Positions 1 through 8,867 are shown, counted from the stretch's first letter. The stretch: DNA of 24,464 nt from an uncultured Bacteroidales bacterium (GCA_946406275.1 CAMJJZ010000011.1:1-24464), one strand, 5' to 3'. Translations and numbers: made by a program. Notes: generated from the letters alone by a model not told the origin.

Positions 1-112
1 GGCTATGATGATAATGGCGTAAATCATACCGCTAATATAACCAAAAATAATCGAACTCTTTACAGAAGAAGGCGTTTCCCGGCCCAAAAAGGTCGGGGTT
101 TATATTGACTTA
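1..112. other. AT-rich intergenic end of window, possible truncated ORF
   Basis: This stretch lies downstream of the luxS stop codon and is more AT-rich than the rest of the window. On the minus strand a frame opens after a TAA and stays open to the window edge. From a TTG at 87 it would read as a short polar start (GRETPSSVKSS) followed by a hydrophobic segment (IIFGYISGMIYAIIIIA), which is what the N-terminus of a small membrane protein would look like. There is no ATG at the expected start and AT-rich DNA often encodes such residues, so this is only a possibility. An imperfect stem (arms 78-84 and 91-97, one G-T pair) is present without a clear T-tract, so it is not called as a terminator. 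Confidence 0.25.
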
Positions 113-607
113 TTAAGCGTCGGCGAAGGTTTTGCCGTCGGAGAGGGTGATTTGGAGTTTGGTGTACTCGCAGTGGAAATCGTTTTTGAGGCGGTCCAGG
201 TAGCGGGCGCATTCCCATTTGCACATAGGGAGGTCGTGGAGAAGGTAGTTGCCGCAGGCTTCCGGGCGCGTGGCGGGGACCTCGTCCTGAGTCAGGATCC
301 ACTCCAGGCACTCTATGGTGAGCTTGCGCATGTCCTGGACGGTATAATTGCCCGTCATAATGATGTACATGCCCGTGAGGCATCCCATGGGGCCCACATA
401 GACCACGTCTTCTTTTGCGGCCGAATTGCGGAACCAGGTTGCCATAAGATGCTCCATGCTGTGGATTGCGGCCGGTGCAACTGCGGGCTCCTTGTTGGGC
501 TCCGTTATCCTAATGTCGAAAGTGGTGAATCCTTTGTCTACCCTGGACACGTAAATGCCGGGTTTCAGATGAGTGTGGTCAATTGTAAAGCTCTGTACGA
601 CTTCCAT
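113..607 (-). CDS. luxS: S-ribosylhomocysteine lyase LuxS
   Basis: LuxS cleaves S-ribosylhomocysteine to homocysteine and DPD, the precursor of autoinducer-2, in the activated methyl cycle. From the ATG at 605-607 the product is 164 aa, the usual family length; longer in-frame extensions lack similarity. The metal-binding HxxEH motif is seen as HSMEH (residues 49-53). The catalytic Cys lies in GPMGCLTGMY (Cys76), and the third metal ligand is Cys118 in EACGNY. The N-terminus (SFTIDHTHLKPGIY) also matches the family pattern. The gene diverges from pyrG, 110 bp apart, and has its own -7 box at 633-640. No Pfs/MTAN gene is visible beside it. Family assignment is secure; whether AI-2 acts as a signal here cannot be read from the DNA. 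Confidence 0.95.
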   Translation of the reverse strand: MEVVQSFTIDHTHLKPGIYVSRVDKGFTTFDIRITEPNKEPAVAPAAIHSMEHLMATWFRNSAAKEDVVYVGPMGCLTGMYIIMTGNYTVQDMRKLTIECLEWILTQDEVPATRPEACGNYLLHDLPMCKWECARYLDRLKNDFHCEYTKLQITLSDGKTFADA

Positions 608-632
608 AATAATGCGCTCTTTTTGCCGGTCA

Positions 633-667
633 CAAATATACCAATAATCCGCGTAACTATTGCCAAA
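633..667 (-). promoter_or_regulatory. Predicted luxS promoter (Bacteroidetes type)
   Basis: Read on the minus strand, a TATATTTG box matching TAnnTTTG lies at 640-633. A TTTG lies at 667-664, 23 bp upstream of it, slightly longer than the usual 19-21 bp. The -7 box is about 25 bp ahead of the ATG at 607, giving a short leader. Its -33 region shares bases with the -33 element of the divergent pyrG promoter. Confidence 0.5.
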
Positions 668-690
668 AACCCGTAAAAGTGTTACATTTG
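660..690 (+). promoter_or_regulatory. Predicted pyrG promoter (Bacteroidetes type)
   Basis: TTG at 660-662 is followed after exactly 20 bp by TACATTTG at 683-690, a full match to the Bacteroidetes -33/-7 pattern (TTG, N19-21, TAnnTTTG). Transcription would start near 697, about 20 bp before the pyrG ATG at 718. This leaves no room for a long leader or riboswitch. Confidence 0.6.
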
Positions 691-717
691 TATCCCGTAT
701 GTAAAACACTTGATACA

Positions 718-2340
718 ATGAACACTAAGTATGTTTTCGTTACGGGCGGGGTGGCTTCTTCCCTTGGAAAGGGCATAGTGGCGGCATCCCTTGCTAAGCT
801 TCTCCAGGCACGCGGACTCCGCGTCACCATCCAGAAATTCGATCCCTATATCAATATAGACCCCGGTACGCTTAACCCGTACGAGCACGGCGAGTGCTAT
901 GTTACAGAAGACGGCGCGGAAACGGACCTTGACCTTGGTCACTATGAGCGCTTCCTTGGCGTGCATATGTCCAAGGCCAACAACGTCACCACCGGCAAGG
1001 TATACAACACGGTAATCACCAAAGAGCGCGAGGGCGCATACCTTGGAAAGACCGTCCAGATAGTCCCTCACATCACGGACGAAATCAAGCGCAGGATGCT
1101 TCTGCTTGGCAAGACCGGTAAGTTTGACGTAATAATCACTGAGGTAGGCGGCACCGTGGGCGACATGGAGTCCATGCCCTTCGTGGAAGCCATGCGACAG
1201 CTCCAGTGGGAACTGCCGGAAGAAGACTTCCTGAGCATCCACCTCACGCTTATCCCATATCTTAAAGCTGCCAAGGAACTTAAGACCAAACCTACCCAGC
1301 ATTCGGTCCAGGAGCTGCAGAGCTGGGGCGTGCATCCGGACATCATAGTATGCCGTACGGAAATGCCTCTGTCAAAAGAACTCCGCAAAAAGATAGCCCT
1401 TTTCTGCAACGTCCGTCCCGGACACGTGATCCAGTCAATCGACGCCTGGAGCATCTATCAGGTGCCTCTTAACATGGAGGAAGAAGGCCTTGACACCCTT
1501 GTGGTGAACAAGCTGGAAATCAAGGACTGCGCCCCGGAACCTGACCTGAAGGCACTGAAGGCCTTCCTTGACCGCCTTCAGCATCCAAAGCACCAGGTGA
1601 ACATTGCCATGGTAGGCAAGTACGTAGAACTACAGGACGCCTACAAGTCAATCCAGGAGTCCTTTGTCCACGCAGGCGCAGCCAACGAGTGCAAAGTGAA
1701 TGTCACATGCATTCACTCAGAAACCATTAACGAAGATAATGTGGCCGACAGGCTCAAAGATATGGACGGCATCCTGGTGGCCCCGGGCTTCGGCGAAAGG
1801 GGCATTCCCGGAAAGATAGCCGCCGTGCGCTACGCCCGCGAGAACCGGATTCCCTTCTTCGGCATCTGCCTTGGTATGCAGATGGCCGTAGTGGAGTTTG
1901 CCCGCGACGTCCTTGGTTATGCCGATGCCGCTTCCGTAGAGATGGACGGCAAGACCTCCCACCCGGTCATCGACCTTATGGAAGAGCAGAAGACAACGAC
2001 CATAAAGGGTGGGACGATGCGCCTGGGCGCCTATGCCTGCAAACTGGTCCCCGGGACGCTCGCGTCCAAGATTTACGGCGGTAAAGACGTCATCTACGAA
2101 CGTCACCGTCACCGCTACGAGTTCAACGAATTGTACCGCTCAGAACTGGAGAAGGCAGGAATGAAAGTCTCTGGAATCAACCCGGACACCGGCCTTGTGG
2201 AAATCATCGAGATCCCGGACCATCCGTTCTTCATAGGCACGCAGTTCCATCCGGAGTTCAAGAGTACTCCGGAGCAGCCGCAGCCCATTTTCACGGCATT
2301 CGTGAAGGCCGCGCTTAATGCGAAGAAGACTATAGTGTAA
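718..2340 (+). CDS. pyrG: CTP synthase
   Basis: PyrG makes CTP from UTP using ATP and glutamine, the last step of de novo pyrimidine nucleotide synthesis in the cytoplasm. The 540-aa product (the E. coli enzyme is 545 aa) begins MNTKYVFVTGGVASSLGKG. This is the hallmark N-terminal synthase start with its nucleotide-binding loop and fixes the ATG at 718 over the longer frame. The C-terminal class I glutamine amidotransferase domain has its nucleophile at Cys384 in GICLGMQ and the His511/Glu513 pair in GTQFHPEF, so both active sites are intact. RHRHRYEFN, a conserved segment of this domain, is present too. The last 11 bases overlap the end of the convergent GH3 gene. Confidence 0.98.
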   Translation: MNTKYVFVTGGVASSLGKGIVAASLAKLLQARGLRVTIQKFDPYINIDPGTLNPYEHGECYVTEDGAETDLDLGHYERFLGVHMSKANNVTTGKVYNTVITKEREGAYLGKTVQIVPHITDEIKRRMLLLGKTGKFDVIITEVGGTVGDMESMPFVEAMRQLQWELPEEDFLSIHLTLIPYLKAAKELKTKPTQHSVQELQSWGVHPDIIVCRTEMPLSKELRKKIALFCNVRPGHVIQSIDAWSIYQVPLNMEEEGLDTLVVNKLEIKDCAPEPDLKALKAFLDRLQHPKHQVNIAMVGKYVELQDAYKSIQESFVHAGAANECKVNVTCIHSETINEDNVADRLKDMDGILVAPGFGERGIPGKIAAVRYARENRIPFFGICLGMQMAVVEFARDVLGYADAASVEMDGKTSHPVIDLMEEQKTTTIKGGTMRLGAYACKLVPGTLASKIYGGKDVIYERHRHRYEFNELYRSELEKAGMKVSGINPDTGLVEIIEIPDHPFFIGTQFHPEFKSTPEQPQPIFTAFVKAALNAKKTIV

Positions 2341-4546
2341 AAGTCAGATCCGCTTTGATGTCTTCTGATGATGTGCCAAGAAGCGCGTGGAACTCTCCGG
2401 GTTCCGCAACCCAGGAGTGTTTATCGGCATCGAAGAAGCTGAGGGCCTGACGGTCCAGGGTGAATTCCACCTTCTTGCTCTGCCCGGGCTCAAGGTATAC
2501 TTTCTCAAAGCCCTTGAGTTCCTTTACGGGACGCTCCACGGAGGCTTCCACGTCCGAGACATACAGCTGAACCACCTCTGCGCCGGCCACTGAGCCGGTG
2601 TTCTTGAGGGTTGCGCTCACCTTGAAACCGTTTCCGGAGCGCTTTACGCGGGCATCGGCAATGTCAAAGGTGGTGTAACTCAGGCCGTGGCCGAAGGGGT
2701 AGCAAACGGGAATACCCTTGCTGGAGTACCAGCGGTAGCCGATGAATACGCCCTCGTCGTAGTATTCCTGCCACCAGTCCTTCCCTTCTTCCTGAATGCC
2801 GGGATACTGGCGCTCCGTCTTGAGGGGGCCGTCGGCAAGGGCCAGGGGCATGGTGAAGGGCAGTTTTCCGGAAGGGTTCACGGCGCCGGTGAGGACGTCT
2901 ACAAGGGCGTGGCCGCTTTCCGATCCGCCGTACCATCCCTGGACGATGGCGTTGACCTTAGGGGCCCAAGGCATTGCTACGGGTGAGCCGGATATGTTCA
3001 CCACCACCATCTTCTTTCCCGTTGCCGCAAGAGTCTCTATGAGGCGGTCCTGGCCGTAGGGGAGGACGATGTCTTCGCGGTCCGTGCCTTCGTTGTCCTG
3101 GTTCCCGCTCTTGTTGAGGCCGCCTATGTATAGGACGATGTCTGCATCGGCCGCAGAGGCCAGGGCATCGGCAATGAGCCGGTCTGCGCTGCGGCTTTCG
3201 GAGAGGTCCTGACCGGTGACCACCTTGTTGTAGTTGGTGGTGACGTCTCCAACGTAGCCGCGCTCCCAGACCACATCCGCCTTGCCTTCGAAGGCCTCGC
3301 GGAGGGCGTCCAGGGGTATAACCTCGTACTTGGTCTTGAGGTTGGAGCTGCCGCCGCCAACCACCATCATCTTGTAGGCATTTTCACCTACTACCAGGAT
3401 CTTTCCGCCTTCCGGAACGTTCAGCGGCAGGGTGCCGTCGTTCTTCAGGAGGACGATGCCCTGGGCCGCAATCTTGCGCGCTGCAGCGTAGTGTTCCGGG
3501 GAGTTGAAACTGCCGAATTGCTGCTCCGGACTCATGGAGGTGCGGAAAACGGTGCGTAGGATGCGGCGGGCTTTATCGTCAAGTACTTCCTGTGTGGCAC
3601 GGCCGTCGCGCAGGCGCGCTAGGTATGGCTTTGCCAGATGGTAGTTGGAGTAGCTGTCCGACGCCCCCTCGGTGAGGCCGTCGGTCCAGGTGCCCATCTC
3701 TATGTCCAGGCCGTTGGTGACGGCTTCGTCATCGTCCCTGCAACCGCCCCAGTCGCTGATTACTACGCCGTCAAAGCCCCATTCGCCTTTGAGGATGTCG
3801 CAGAGGAGGCGCTTGTTGTGGCAGTTGAACTGGTTGTTGTAGAGGTTGTAGGATCCCATGATGGCCCAGGCGCCGCCTTCCACCACAGCCGCCTTGAAGG
3901 CCGGAAGGTATATCTCGTAGAGGGTGCGGTCGTCCAGGTTGGACGATGTTGCCGTGCGCCTTACCTCTTGATTGTTAACCGCATAGTGCTTTACGCAGGC
4001 GGCCACTCCGTTGGTCTGTACGCCCTTTACGTAGGGCACTACCAGCTGGCCTGCGAGGTACGGATCCTCTCCCATATACTCGAAGGTGCGTCCGTTGAGC
4101 GGGGTGCGGCCCATGTTGATGCCCGGGCCCAGGAGGATGTCCTTTTCACGATAACGTGCTTCCTCTCCGATGCAGTTGCCATATAGCAGGGAAAGGTTCC
4201 TGTCCCAGGTGGCTGCAAGGTTCACCAGGGCCGGGAAAGCCGTGCAGGAGTCGTTGGTCCAGCCGGCCTGGTCCCACTCGTCCCAGAGAACTTCCGGGCG
4301 GATGCCGTGAGGGCCGTCCGTGTGCCAGAGCTCCGGTATGCCAAGGCGCGGAACGCCGGCACTGGAGAACTTGGACTGGGCGTGGGTCATGGCCACTTTC
4401 TCCTCCATTGTCATGCGTGAGAGAGCGTCTTCCACACGCTCCTCTAGGGGCTTGGAAGGGTCCAGGTAAACGGGTTTTCCGGTTTTGGGACAGCAGGCAC
4501 ATACGGCCAAGGCCGCCGCCAATGCGACGATAGGGCTATTCTTCAT
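2330..4546 (-). CDS. GH3 beta-glucosidase-like lipoprotein (BglX-like)
   Basis: This is a family 3 glycoside hydrolase of 738 aa, expected to release terminal beta-linked sugars, often glucose or xylose, from oligosaccharides in the periplasm or at the surface. The N-terminus is a short lysine start and hydrophobic stretch ending in cysteines (AVCACC, residues 15-19), a likely lipoprotein signal. The GH3 barrel has the KHYAVNN motif (186-192) and the nucleophile Asp265 in VVISDWGG. The second alpha/beta domain (about residues 365-600) follows, then a C-terminal fibronectin III-like domain (about 650-738) with the typical VQLYVSD and RPVKELKGFEKV segments. It overlaps the upstream phosphodiesterase gene by 11 bp, so the two are probably co-transcribed. 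Substrate cannot be told from sequence; bglX naming would overstate it. Confidence 0.93.
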   Translation of the reverse strand: MKNSPIVALAAALAVCACCPKTGKPVYLDPSKPLEERVEDALSRMTMEEKVAMTHAQSKFSSAGVPRLGIPELWHTDGPHGIRPEVLWDEWDQAGWTNDSCTAFPALVNLAATWDRNLSLLYGNCIGEEARYREKDILLGPGINMGRTPLNGRTFEYMGEDPYLAGQLVVPYVKGVQTNGVAACVKHYAVNNQEVRRTATSSNLDDRTLYEIYLPAFKAAVVEGGAWAIMGSYNLYNNQFNCHNKRLLCDILKGEWGFDGVVISDWGGCRDDDEAVTNGLDIEMGTWTDGLTEGASDSYSNYHLAKPYLARLRDGRATQEVLDDKARRILRTVFRTSMSPEQQFGSFNSPEHYAAARKIAAQGIVLLKNDGTLPLNVPEGGKILVVGENAYKMMVVGGGSSNLKTKYEVIPLDALREAFEGKADVVWERGYVGDVTTNYNKVVTGQDLSESRSADRLIADALASAADADIVLYIGGLNKSGNQDNEGTDREDIVLPYGQDRLIETLAATGKKMVVVNISGSPVAMPWAPKVNAIVQGWYGGSESGHALVDVLTGAVNPSGKLPFTMPLALADGPLKTERQYPGIQEEGKDWWQEYYDEGVFIGYRWYSSKGIPVCYPFGHGLSYTTFDIADARVKRSGNGFKVSATLKNTGSVAGAEVVQLYVSDVEASVERPVKELKGFEKVYLEPGQSKKVEFTLDRQALSFFDADKHSWVAEPGEFHALLGTSSEDIKADLTFTL

Positions 4547-5312
4547 TTTTCTCGATTACTTTTCTGAGTGTGAGTGGCTTGTTGGTGGTGATGACGTCCA
4601 CTCCCAGGTCTATAAGGTGGCGCATCTCAGGGGCCAGATCTACCGTCCAGACGTTCACTTTCATTCCAAGGTCATGGGCGCGCTGCACCCAGTCCGGATG
4701 CTGATGGAAGGTTAGGAAGTGGTAGTCCAGGCCGTTGATGCCGTCGGCGTGGAGGGTTTCAGGATCCACTTTTCCTTCGAGATACTGGTTGTCAAAGCCG
4801 GGGAGGTTTTGCGCCACCCATTTGCAGGCTTCGTAGCTGAAGGAGATGAACATCACTATTGAGGGATCCAGCAGATCATGGGCCATGAGGGCATTCACGC
4901 AGGCCTGTGCAAGATACAGGGTGGTTTCTACAGTATCCTGAGGCTTTATCTCCAGGACCAGCATGCATGTGTCTTTTGCGCCCTGTTCCAGGTACTCGTT
5001 CAGGGTGGGGATGGTTTCCCCGTTGCGGTGGCGTTTTGCCAGAAGCTCCTTATAGGTGCTTTTATGGATGGGAATGCCATGGAAGGTGGCGTCATGATTC
5101 ACAACCACAATGCTGTCTGCCGTGAGATGGACGTCGAACTCGCTGCCCCAGAAGCCGTTTTCCTGGGCCATGCGCAGCGAAGCAATGGAGTTCTCCACAT
5201 GGCGGGTCTCATCGCAGTCCCAGAAGCCTCTGTGGGCGCAGATCTTGGGATTCTGTGCATTGGCGGCGATGCCGCAAAGCAGTATGAGTATGGTCAGAAA
5301 GCGGTTTCTCAT
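4536..5312 (-). CDS. Secreted glycerophosphodiester phosphodiesterase family protein
   Basis: The product (258 aa) belongs to the GDPD family, which hydrolyses glycerophosphodiesters to glycerol-3-phosphate and an alcohol with a divalent metal. A signal peptide (about residues 1-19, ANA before Gln) predicts export and cleavage rather than lipidation. Family motifs appear in order: ICAHRGFW with the catalytic His-Arg, VENS, the metal-binding GSEFDVHLT, the second catalytic His in NHD, EIKP, and a C-terminal MKVNVWTVD. The gene overlaps the upstream GH2 gene by 4 bp (ATGA) and the downstream GH3 gene by 11 bp. Lying between two glycosidases, it may act on phosphodiester-linked sugars or phospholipid-derived material; that is inference. 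Confidence 0.92.
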   Translation of the reverse strand: MRNRFLTILILLCGIAANAQNPKICAHRGFWDCDETRHVENSIASLRMAQENGFWGSEFDVHLTADSIVVVNHDATFHGIPIHKSTYKELLAKRHRNGETIPTLNEYLEQGAKDTCMLVLEIKPQDTVETTLYLAQACVNALMAHDLLDPSIVMFISFSYEACKWVAQNLPGFDNQYLEGKVDPETLHADGINGLDYHFLTFHQHPDWVQRAHDLGMKVNVWTVDLAPEMRHLIDLGVDVITTNKPLTLRKVIEKNEE

Positions 5313-7171
5313 AGCACGGAACGTACTTCAAGGTTAATCTCCCGGAAGCGCTTTTCGTCCACCTTTACCACGGCGCGGTCGTAGGTCATGATACCGTTGA
5401 GTTCGCTCTCAACGTCCGTTGTCTGGGTGTATATGCCGGCGGCAACTCCGGAGATTATCTGGTCCACGAACTGACTTGCATAGGCCTCATACTTGTCAAG
5501 CACTTCTTTTCCGTCCTTGCAGAGGCCCTGGTAGCCCCAGTTGCGGCCCTGGGCGTTCCAGAGGTGGCCTTCCACGGCAAGGCCTATGCCTCCGTACTCT
5601 CCAAGCACGTCTATCTGGCTGCCGTGGCTCCGGAACTTCATGACCGGAGCGGGATAGTTGTGGCTGTCAAGGATGTCTCCAACGTGATAGGAGTTGCCTC
5701 CGGAGGCGGAATTGATGAGCCTGGTGGGGTCTTGCTCACGGGTGAATTCCACAACCTTTTCCGTGTCGAACTGGGCCCAGCCCTCGTTGAAGGGCACCCA
5801 TACCAGGATGCAGGGATAGTTCTGCAGCTGGTGCATTATCTCTCCCCACTCTTTATAGTAATTGGCCTTGACATCGTCCGGAAGTGGATAATCGTACCCC
5901 GTTTCATACGCGAACTGGCCCCACTGGGGATATCCGGTGGTGGTGTGGACGTCGATGTTTCCGGCAATGGAAGGCATGTCCTGCCATACCGCTATGCCTA
6001 TGCGGTCGCAGTACCAGTACCAGCGGGCGGGCTCCACCTTGATGTGCTTGCGTATCATGTTCCAGCCCCACTCCTTGGTCTTTTCTATATCGTACCGGAG
6101 GGCGTCGTCAGTGGGGGCGGTGTAAAGGCCGTCCGGCCACCAGCCCTGGTCCAGCGGACCGTACTGGAAATAGGCCTTGTTGTTGAGGCCCAGCCGTTTG
6201 TATCCGGCAAAATCGTAGGCCAGGGAACTCTTGCGCATAGCGGTATATCCGTGCACGCGATCCTTCACCTTCCCGTTCCTTAGCACCTCTATATCAAGTG
6301 CGTACAGATATGGATGCTCCGGGCTCCACAGCTTCTGATCCGGTACGTTCAGGACGATTTCTTTTCCGGGTTCGCCACTGATATAGGCCACCTTCCGGCC
6401 GGGCTTTCCCGTCTCCGTGGAGTAGCCTTCGCCGCCTTCCAGGAGGGTTACGCAGACCATGTCTCCGCCGTCGGTATCGGCCGTAACGGTGATGGTGGAG
6501 GCGTCGATGTCGGCAACTGCCTTATAGTCCTTGATGTAGGTGAGGGGAACCGGCTCCATCCAGACGCTCTGCCAGATGCCGGTGACTGGGGTGTACCATA
6601 TTCCGCCGGGGTTGGAGACCTGCTTGCCGCGGGGCTGGGTGTCGTTGTCCGTGCCGTCCTGGACCTTCAGGACCAGGGTCTGGAGGCCTTCTGCAAGGTA
6701 ATCGGTGATGTCGAAGGAAAACGCCGTATATCCACCGGTGTGGATGCCAAGAGGCTGGCCGTTCAGCCACACCTCCGCCTTCCAATCCACGGCATCGAAG
6801 TGCAATAGCACCCTTTCCTTCCAGCCGCCGGGCACCTTGAACGTGGTCTTGTACCATAGCGCCTCCTCTGCCGATACCCTCCGGCCCACTCCGGACAGTG
6901 CGGACTCAATGCAGAACGGCACCAGGATCTGCCCCTCCGCCTCCGGCATCTCCTCTGCCTGGCACGGGGTTATGGCATAGTCCCACAGTCCGTTGAGTGA
7001 CTTCCACTTGTCCCTCACCATCTGCGGCCTGGGATACTCCTGATGCACCTTTGCGGGGCTCACCTGAGCCGCCCACCGGGTCATTATCCTATCTCCCGCC
7101 GGCGCCCAGGACGTCTTTGGCGCGCATGACGCGAGGAGGAGGGAAAGTGCTATGACGACTATCTTTTTCAT
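5309..7171 (-). CDS. GH2 family glycoside hydrolase lipoprotein
   Basis: This is a family 2 glycoside hydrolase of 620 aa with a clear lipoprotein signal (LLLASC, Cys16). The GH2 sugar-binding domain comes first (about 50-205, with LNGLWDY and LWYKTTF), then an Ig-like domain (about 205-315) and a TIM barrel. The acid/base Glu463 is in VPFNEGW and the nucleophile Glu525 in VLGEYGG; HNYP (504-507) is also typical. It is much shorter than LacZ and lacks its C-terminal domains, like many Bacteroidetes GH2 enzymes. The exact activity (beta-galactosidase, beta-glucuronidase, beta-mannosidase or other) is not decided. It starts 3 bp after the ettA stop and overlaps the next gene by 4 bp. Confidence 0.9.
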   Translation of the reverse strand: MKKIVVIALSLLLASCAPKTSWAPAGDRIMTRWAAQVSPAKVHQEYPRPQMVRDKWKSLNGLWDYAITPCQAEEMPEAEGQILVPFCIESALSGVGRRVSAEEALWYKTTFKVPGGWKERVLLHFDAVDWKAEVWLNGQPLGIHTGGYTAFSFDITDYLAEGLQTLVLKVQDGTDNDTQPRGKQVSNPGGIWYTPVTGIWQSVWMEPVPLTYIKDYKAVADIDASTITVTADTDGGDMVCVTLLEGGEGYSTETGKPGRKVAYISGEPGKEIVLNVPDQKLWSPEHPYLYALDIEVLRNGKVKDRVHGYTAMRKSSLAYDFAGYKRLGLNNKAYFQYGPLDQGWWPDGLYTAPTDDALRYDIEKTKEWGWNMIRKHIKVEPARWYWYCDRIGIAVWQDMPSIAGNIDVHTTTGYPQWGQFAYETGYDYPLPDDVKANYYKEWGEIMHQLQNYPCILVWVPFNEGWAQFDTEKVVEFTREQDPTRLINSASGGNSYHVGDILDSHNYPAPVMKFRSHGSQIDVLGEYGGIGLAVEGHLWNAQGRNWGYQGLCKDGKEVLDKYEAYASQFVDQIISGVAAGIYTQTTDVESELNGIMTYDRAVVKVDEKRFREINLEVRSVL

Positions 7172-7174
7172 ATC

Positions 7175-8851
7175 TTATTCCATGAGTTTCTTATACTTGA
7201 AGCGCTTGGGCTCAGTGTCTCCGAGGCGCATCTTGCGGTTGGCTTCGTATTCCTGGTAGTTGCCTTCGAAGAATACCACCTGGCCCTCGCCTTCATATGC
7301 AAGGATGTGGGTGGCAATTCGGTCCAGGAACCAGCGGTCGTGGGAGACCACCACGGCGCAGCCGGCAAAGCTGTCGAGACCTTCCTCCAGGGCGCGGATG
7401 GTGTTCACGTCAACGTCGTTGGTGGGCTCGTCCAGTAACAGCACATTGCCTTCGTCCTTGAGGGTGAGAGCCAGGTGGAGGCGGTTGCGTTCACCGCCGG
7501 AGAGCACTCCGCAGAGTTTCTCCTGATCTGCTCCGGAGAAGTTGAAGCGGGATACCCAGGCGCGTGCATTCACGTCACGGCCTCCCATGCGCACCCACTC
7601 CGAATTGCCTGCTATTGTCTCATACACGGTCTTGTCCGGGTCTATTGTGCGATGCTGCTGGTCTACGTATGAGATCTTTACGGTCTCTCCAATCTCTATG
7701 GTGCCGCTGTCCGGCTGCTCCAGGCCCATTATGAGGCGGAACAGCGTGGTTTTGCCGGCTCCGTTAGGGCCTATGACGCCAACTATGCCTGCAGGAGGGA
7801 GTTCGAAGCTCAGGTGCTCGAACAGAAGTTTGTCCCCGTATGCCTTCGAGACGTCAGTGAACTTTATGACCTTGTTGCCAAGGTGCGGGCCGTTGGGGAT
7901 GTAGATTTCCAGGTTGTCTTCCTTCTGTTTGGTGTCTGCCGATGCCAGTTTCTCGTACGCTCCAAGACGGGCTTTCTGCTTGGCCTGGCGGGCCTTGGGG
8001 GCCATACGGACCCATTCCAACTCACGCTCCAGAGTCTTTCTGCGCTTGCTTTCCGCCTTTTCTTCCTGAGCCAGACGCTTGGTCTTCTGATCCAGCCAGC
8101 TGGAGTAGTTGCCCTTCCAGGGAATGCCTTCTCCGCGGTCCAGCTCCAGGATCCAGCCGGCGACGTTGTCAAGGAAGTAGCGGTCGTGCGTGACGGCAAT
8201 CACAGTTCCCTTGTACTGCTGCAGGTGGGCTTCCAGCCACTGGATGGATTCAGTGTCAAGATGGTTGGTGGGCTCGTCCAGAAGAAGCACGTCAGGTTCT
8301 TGCAGAAGCAGGCGGCAAAGCGCCACGCGGCGGCGTTCACCTCCGGAGAGTTCCTTTATCTTCTGCTCCGACGGCGGGCACTGCAGTGCATCCATAGCCC
8401 TTTCCAGCTTGGAGTCTATCTCCCAGCCGCCTTTATGGTCTATGAGTTCAGTGAGTTCTCCCTGACGTTCAATGAGACGGTTCATCTCATCGTCGTCCAT
8501 GGGCTCCATGAACTTCATGGATATCTCGTTGTACTCCTGAAGGATGTCCATTACCTCCTGAACACCCTCCTGGACCACTTCCAGCACGGTTTTTTCCGGA
8601 TCCATCTGCGGCTCCTGCTCCAGATATCCAACGGAATAGCCGGGCGCCCAGACCACTTCTCCTTTGTAGGACTTCTCCACGCCGGCAATGATCTTCAGCA
8701 GCGTTGACTTACCCGAGCCGTTAAGGCCTATGATGCCAATCTTGGCACCATAGAAAAAGCCCAGATAAATGTCCTTAAGTATTACTTTGTTGTTGTGCGG
8801 AAGGGTTTTCCCAACCCCAGCCATGGAGAATATGATCTTTTCGTCGGCCAT
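7175..8851 (-). CDS. ettA: Energy-dependent translational throttle protein EttA (ABC-F)
   Basis: EttA is a cytoplasmic ABC-F ATPase that binds the ribosomal E site and gates entry into elongation according to energy state. The product from the ATG at 8849-8851 is 558 aa, close to E. coli EttA (555 aa), and starts MADEKIIFSMAGVGK as expected. The longer frame upstream runs through palindromic repeats and is rejected. ABC domain 1 has Walker A GLNGSGKST (42-50), signature LSGGE (168-172) and DEPTNHLD (192-199). An arm insertion (about 95-137) and a charged linker (about 245-320) follow. Domain 2 has GPNGAGKTT, LSGGERNR and DEPTNDVD. There are no membrane segments. The secreted-enzyme genes downstream sit only 3 bp away and may share its transcript. 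Confidence 0.95.
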   Translation of the reverse strand: MADEKIIFSMAGVGKTLPHNNKVILKDIYLGFFYGAKIGIIGLNGSGKSTLLKIIAGVEKSYKGEVVWAPGYSVGYLEQEPQMDPEKTVLEVVQEGVQEVMDILQEYNEISMKFMEPMDDDEMNRLIERQGELTELIDHKGGWEIDSKLERAMDALQCPPSEQKIKELSGGERRRVALCRLLLQEPDVLLLDEPTNHLDTESIQWLEAHLQQYKGTVIAVTHDRYFLDNVAGWILELDRGEGIPWKGNYSSWLDQKTKRLAQEEKAESKRRKTLERELEWVRMAPKARQAKQKARLGAYEKLASADTKQKEDNLEIYIPNGPHLGNKVIKFTDVSKAYGDKLLFEHLSFELPPAGIVGVIGPNGAGKTTLFRLIMGLEQPDSGTIEIGETVKISYVDQQHRTIDPDKTVYETIAGNSEWVRMGGRDVNARAWVSRFNFSGADQEKLCGVLSGGERNRLHLALTLKDEGNVLLLDEPTNDVDVNTIRALEEGLDSFAGCAVVVSHDRWFLDRIATHILAYEGEGQVVFFEGNYQEYEANRKMRLGDTEPKRFKYKKLME

Positions 8852-8867
8852 AGTTTTGATGTTTGTA

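Noticed and set aside
78..98. Rho-independent terminator of luxS
   Set aside because: In the luxS transcript the stem has an A-C mismatch and no run of U follows, so support is too weak.
152..676. Plus-strand open frame of 174 codons across luxS
   Set aside because: It is antisense to luxS, which carries all metal and catalytic residues; the plus-strand translation matches no family I know.
5564..6283. Plus-strand open frame of 239 codons across the GH2 gene
   Set aside because: Antisense to the GH2 barrel with both catalytic Glu residues; no signal peptide or family motif on the plus strand.
7814..8707. Plus-strand open frame of 297 codons across ettA
   Set aside because: Antisense to ABC motifs of ettA; long antisense frames are expected in GC-rich, strongly biased genes.
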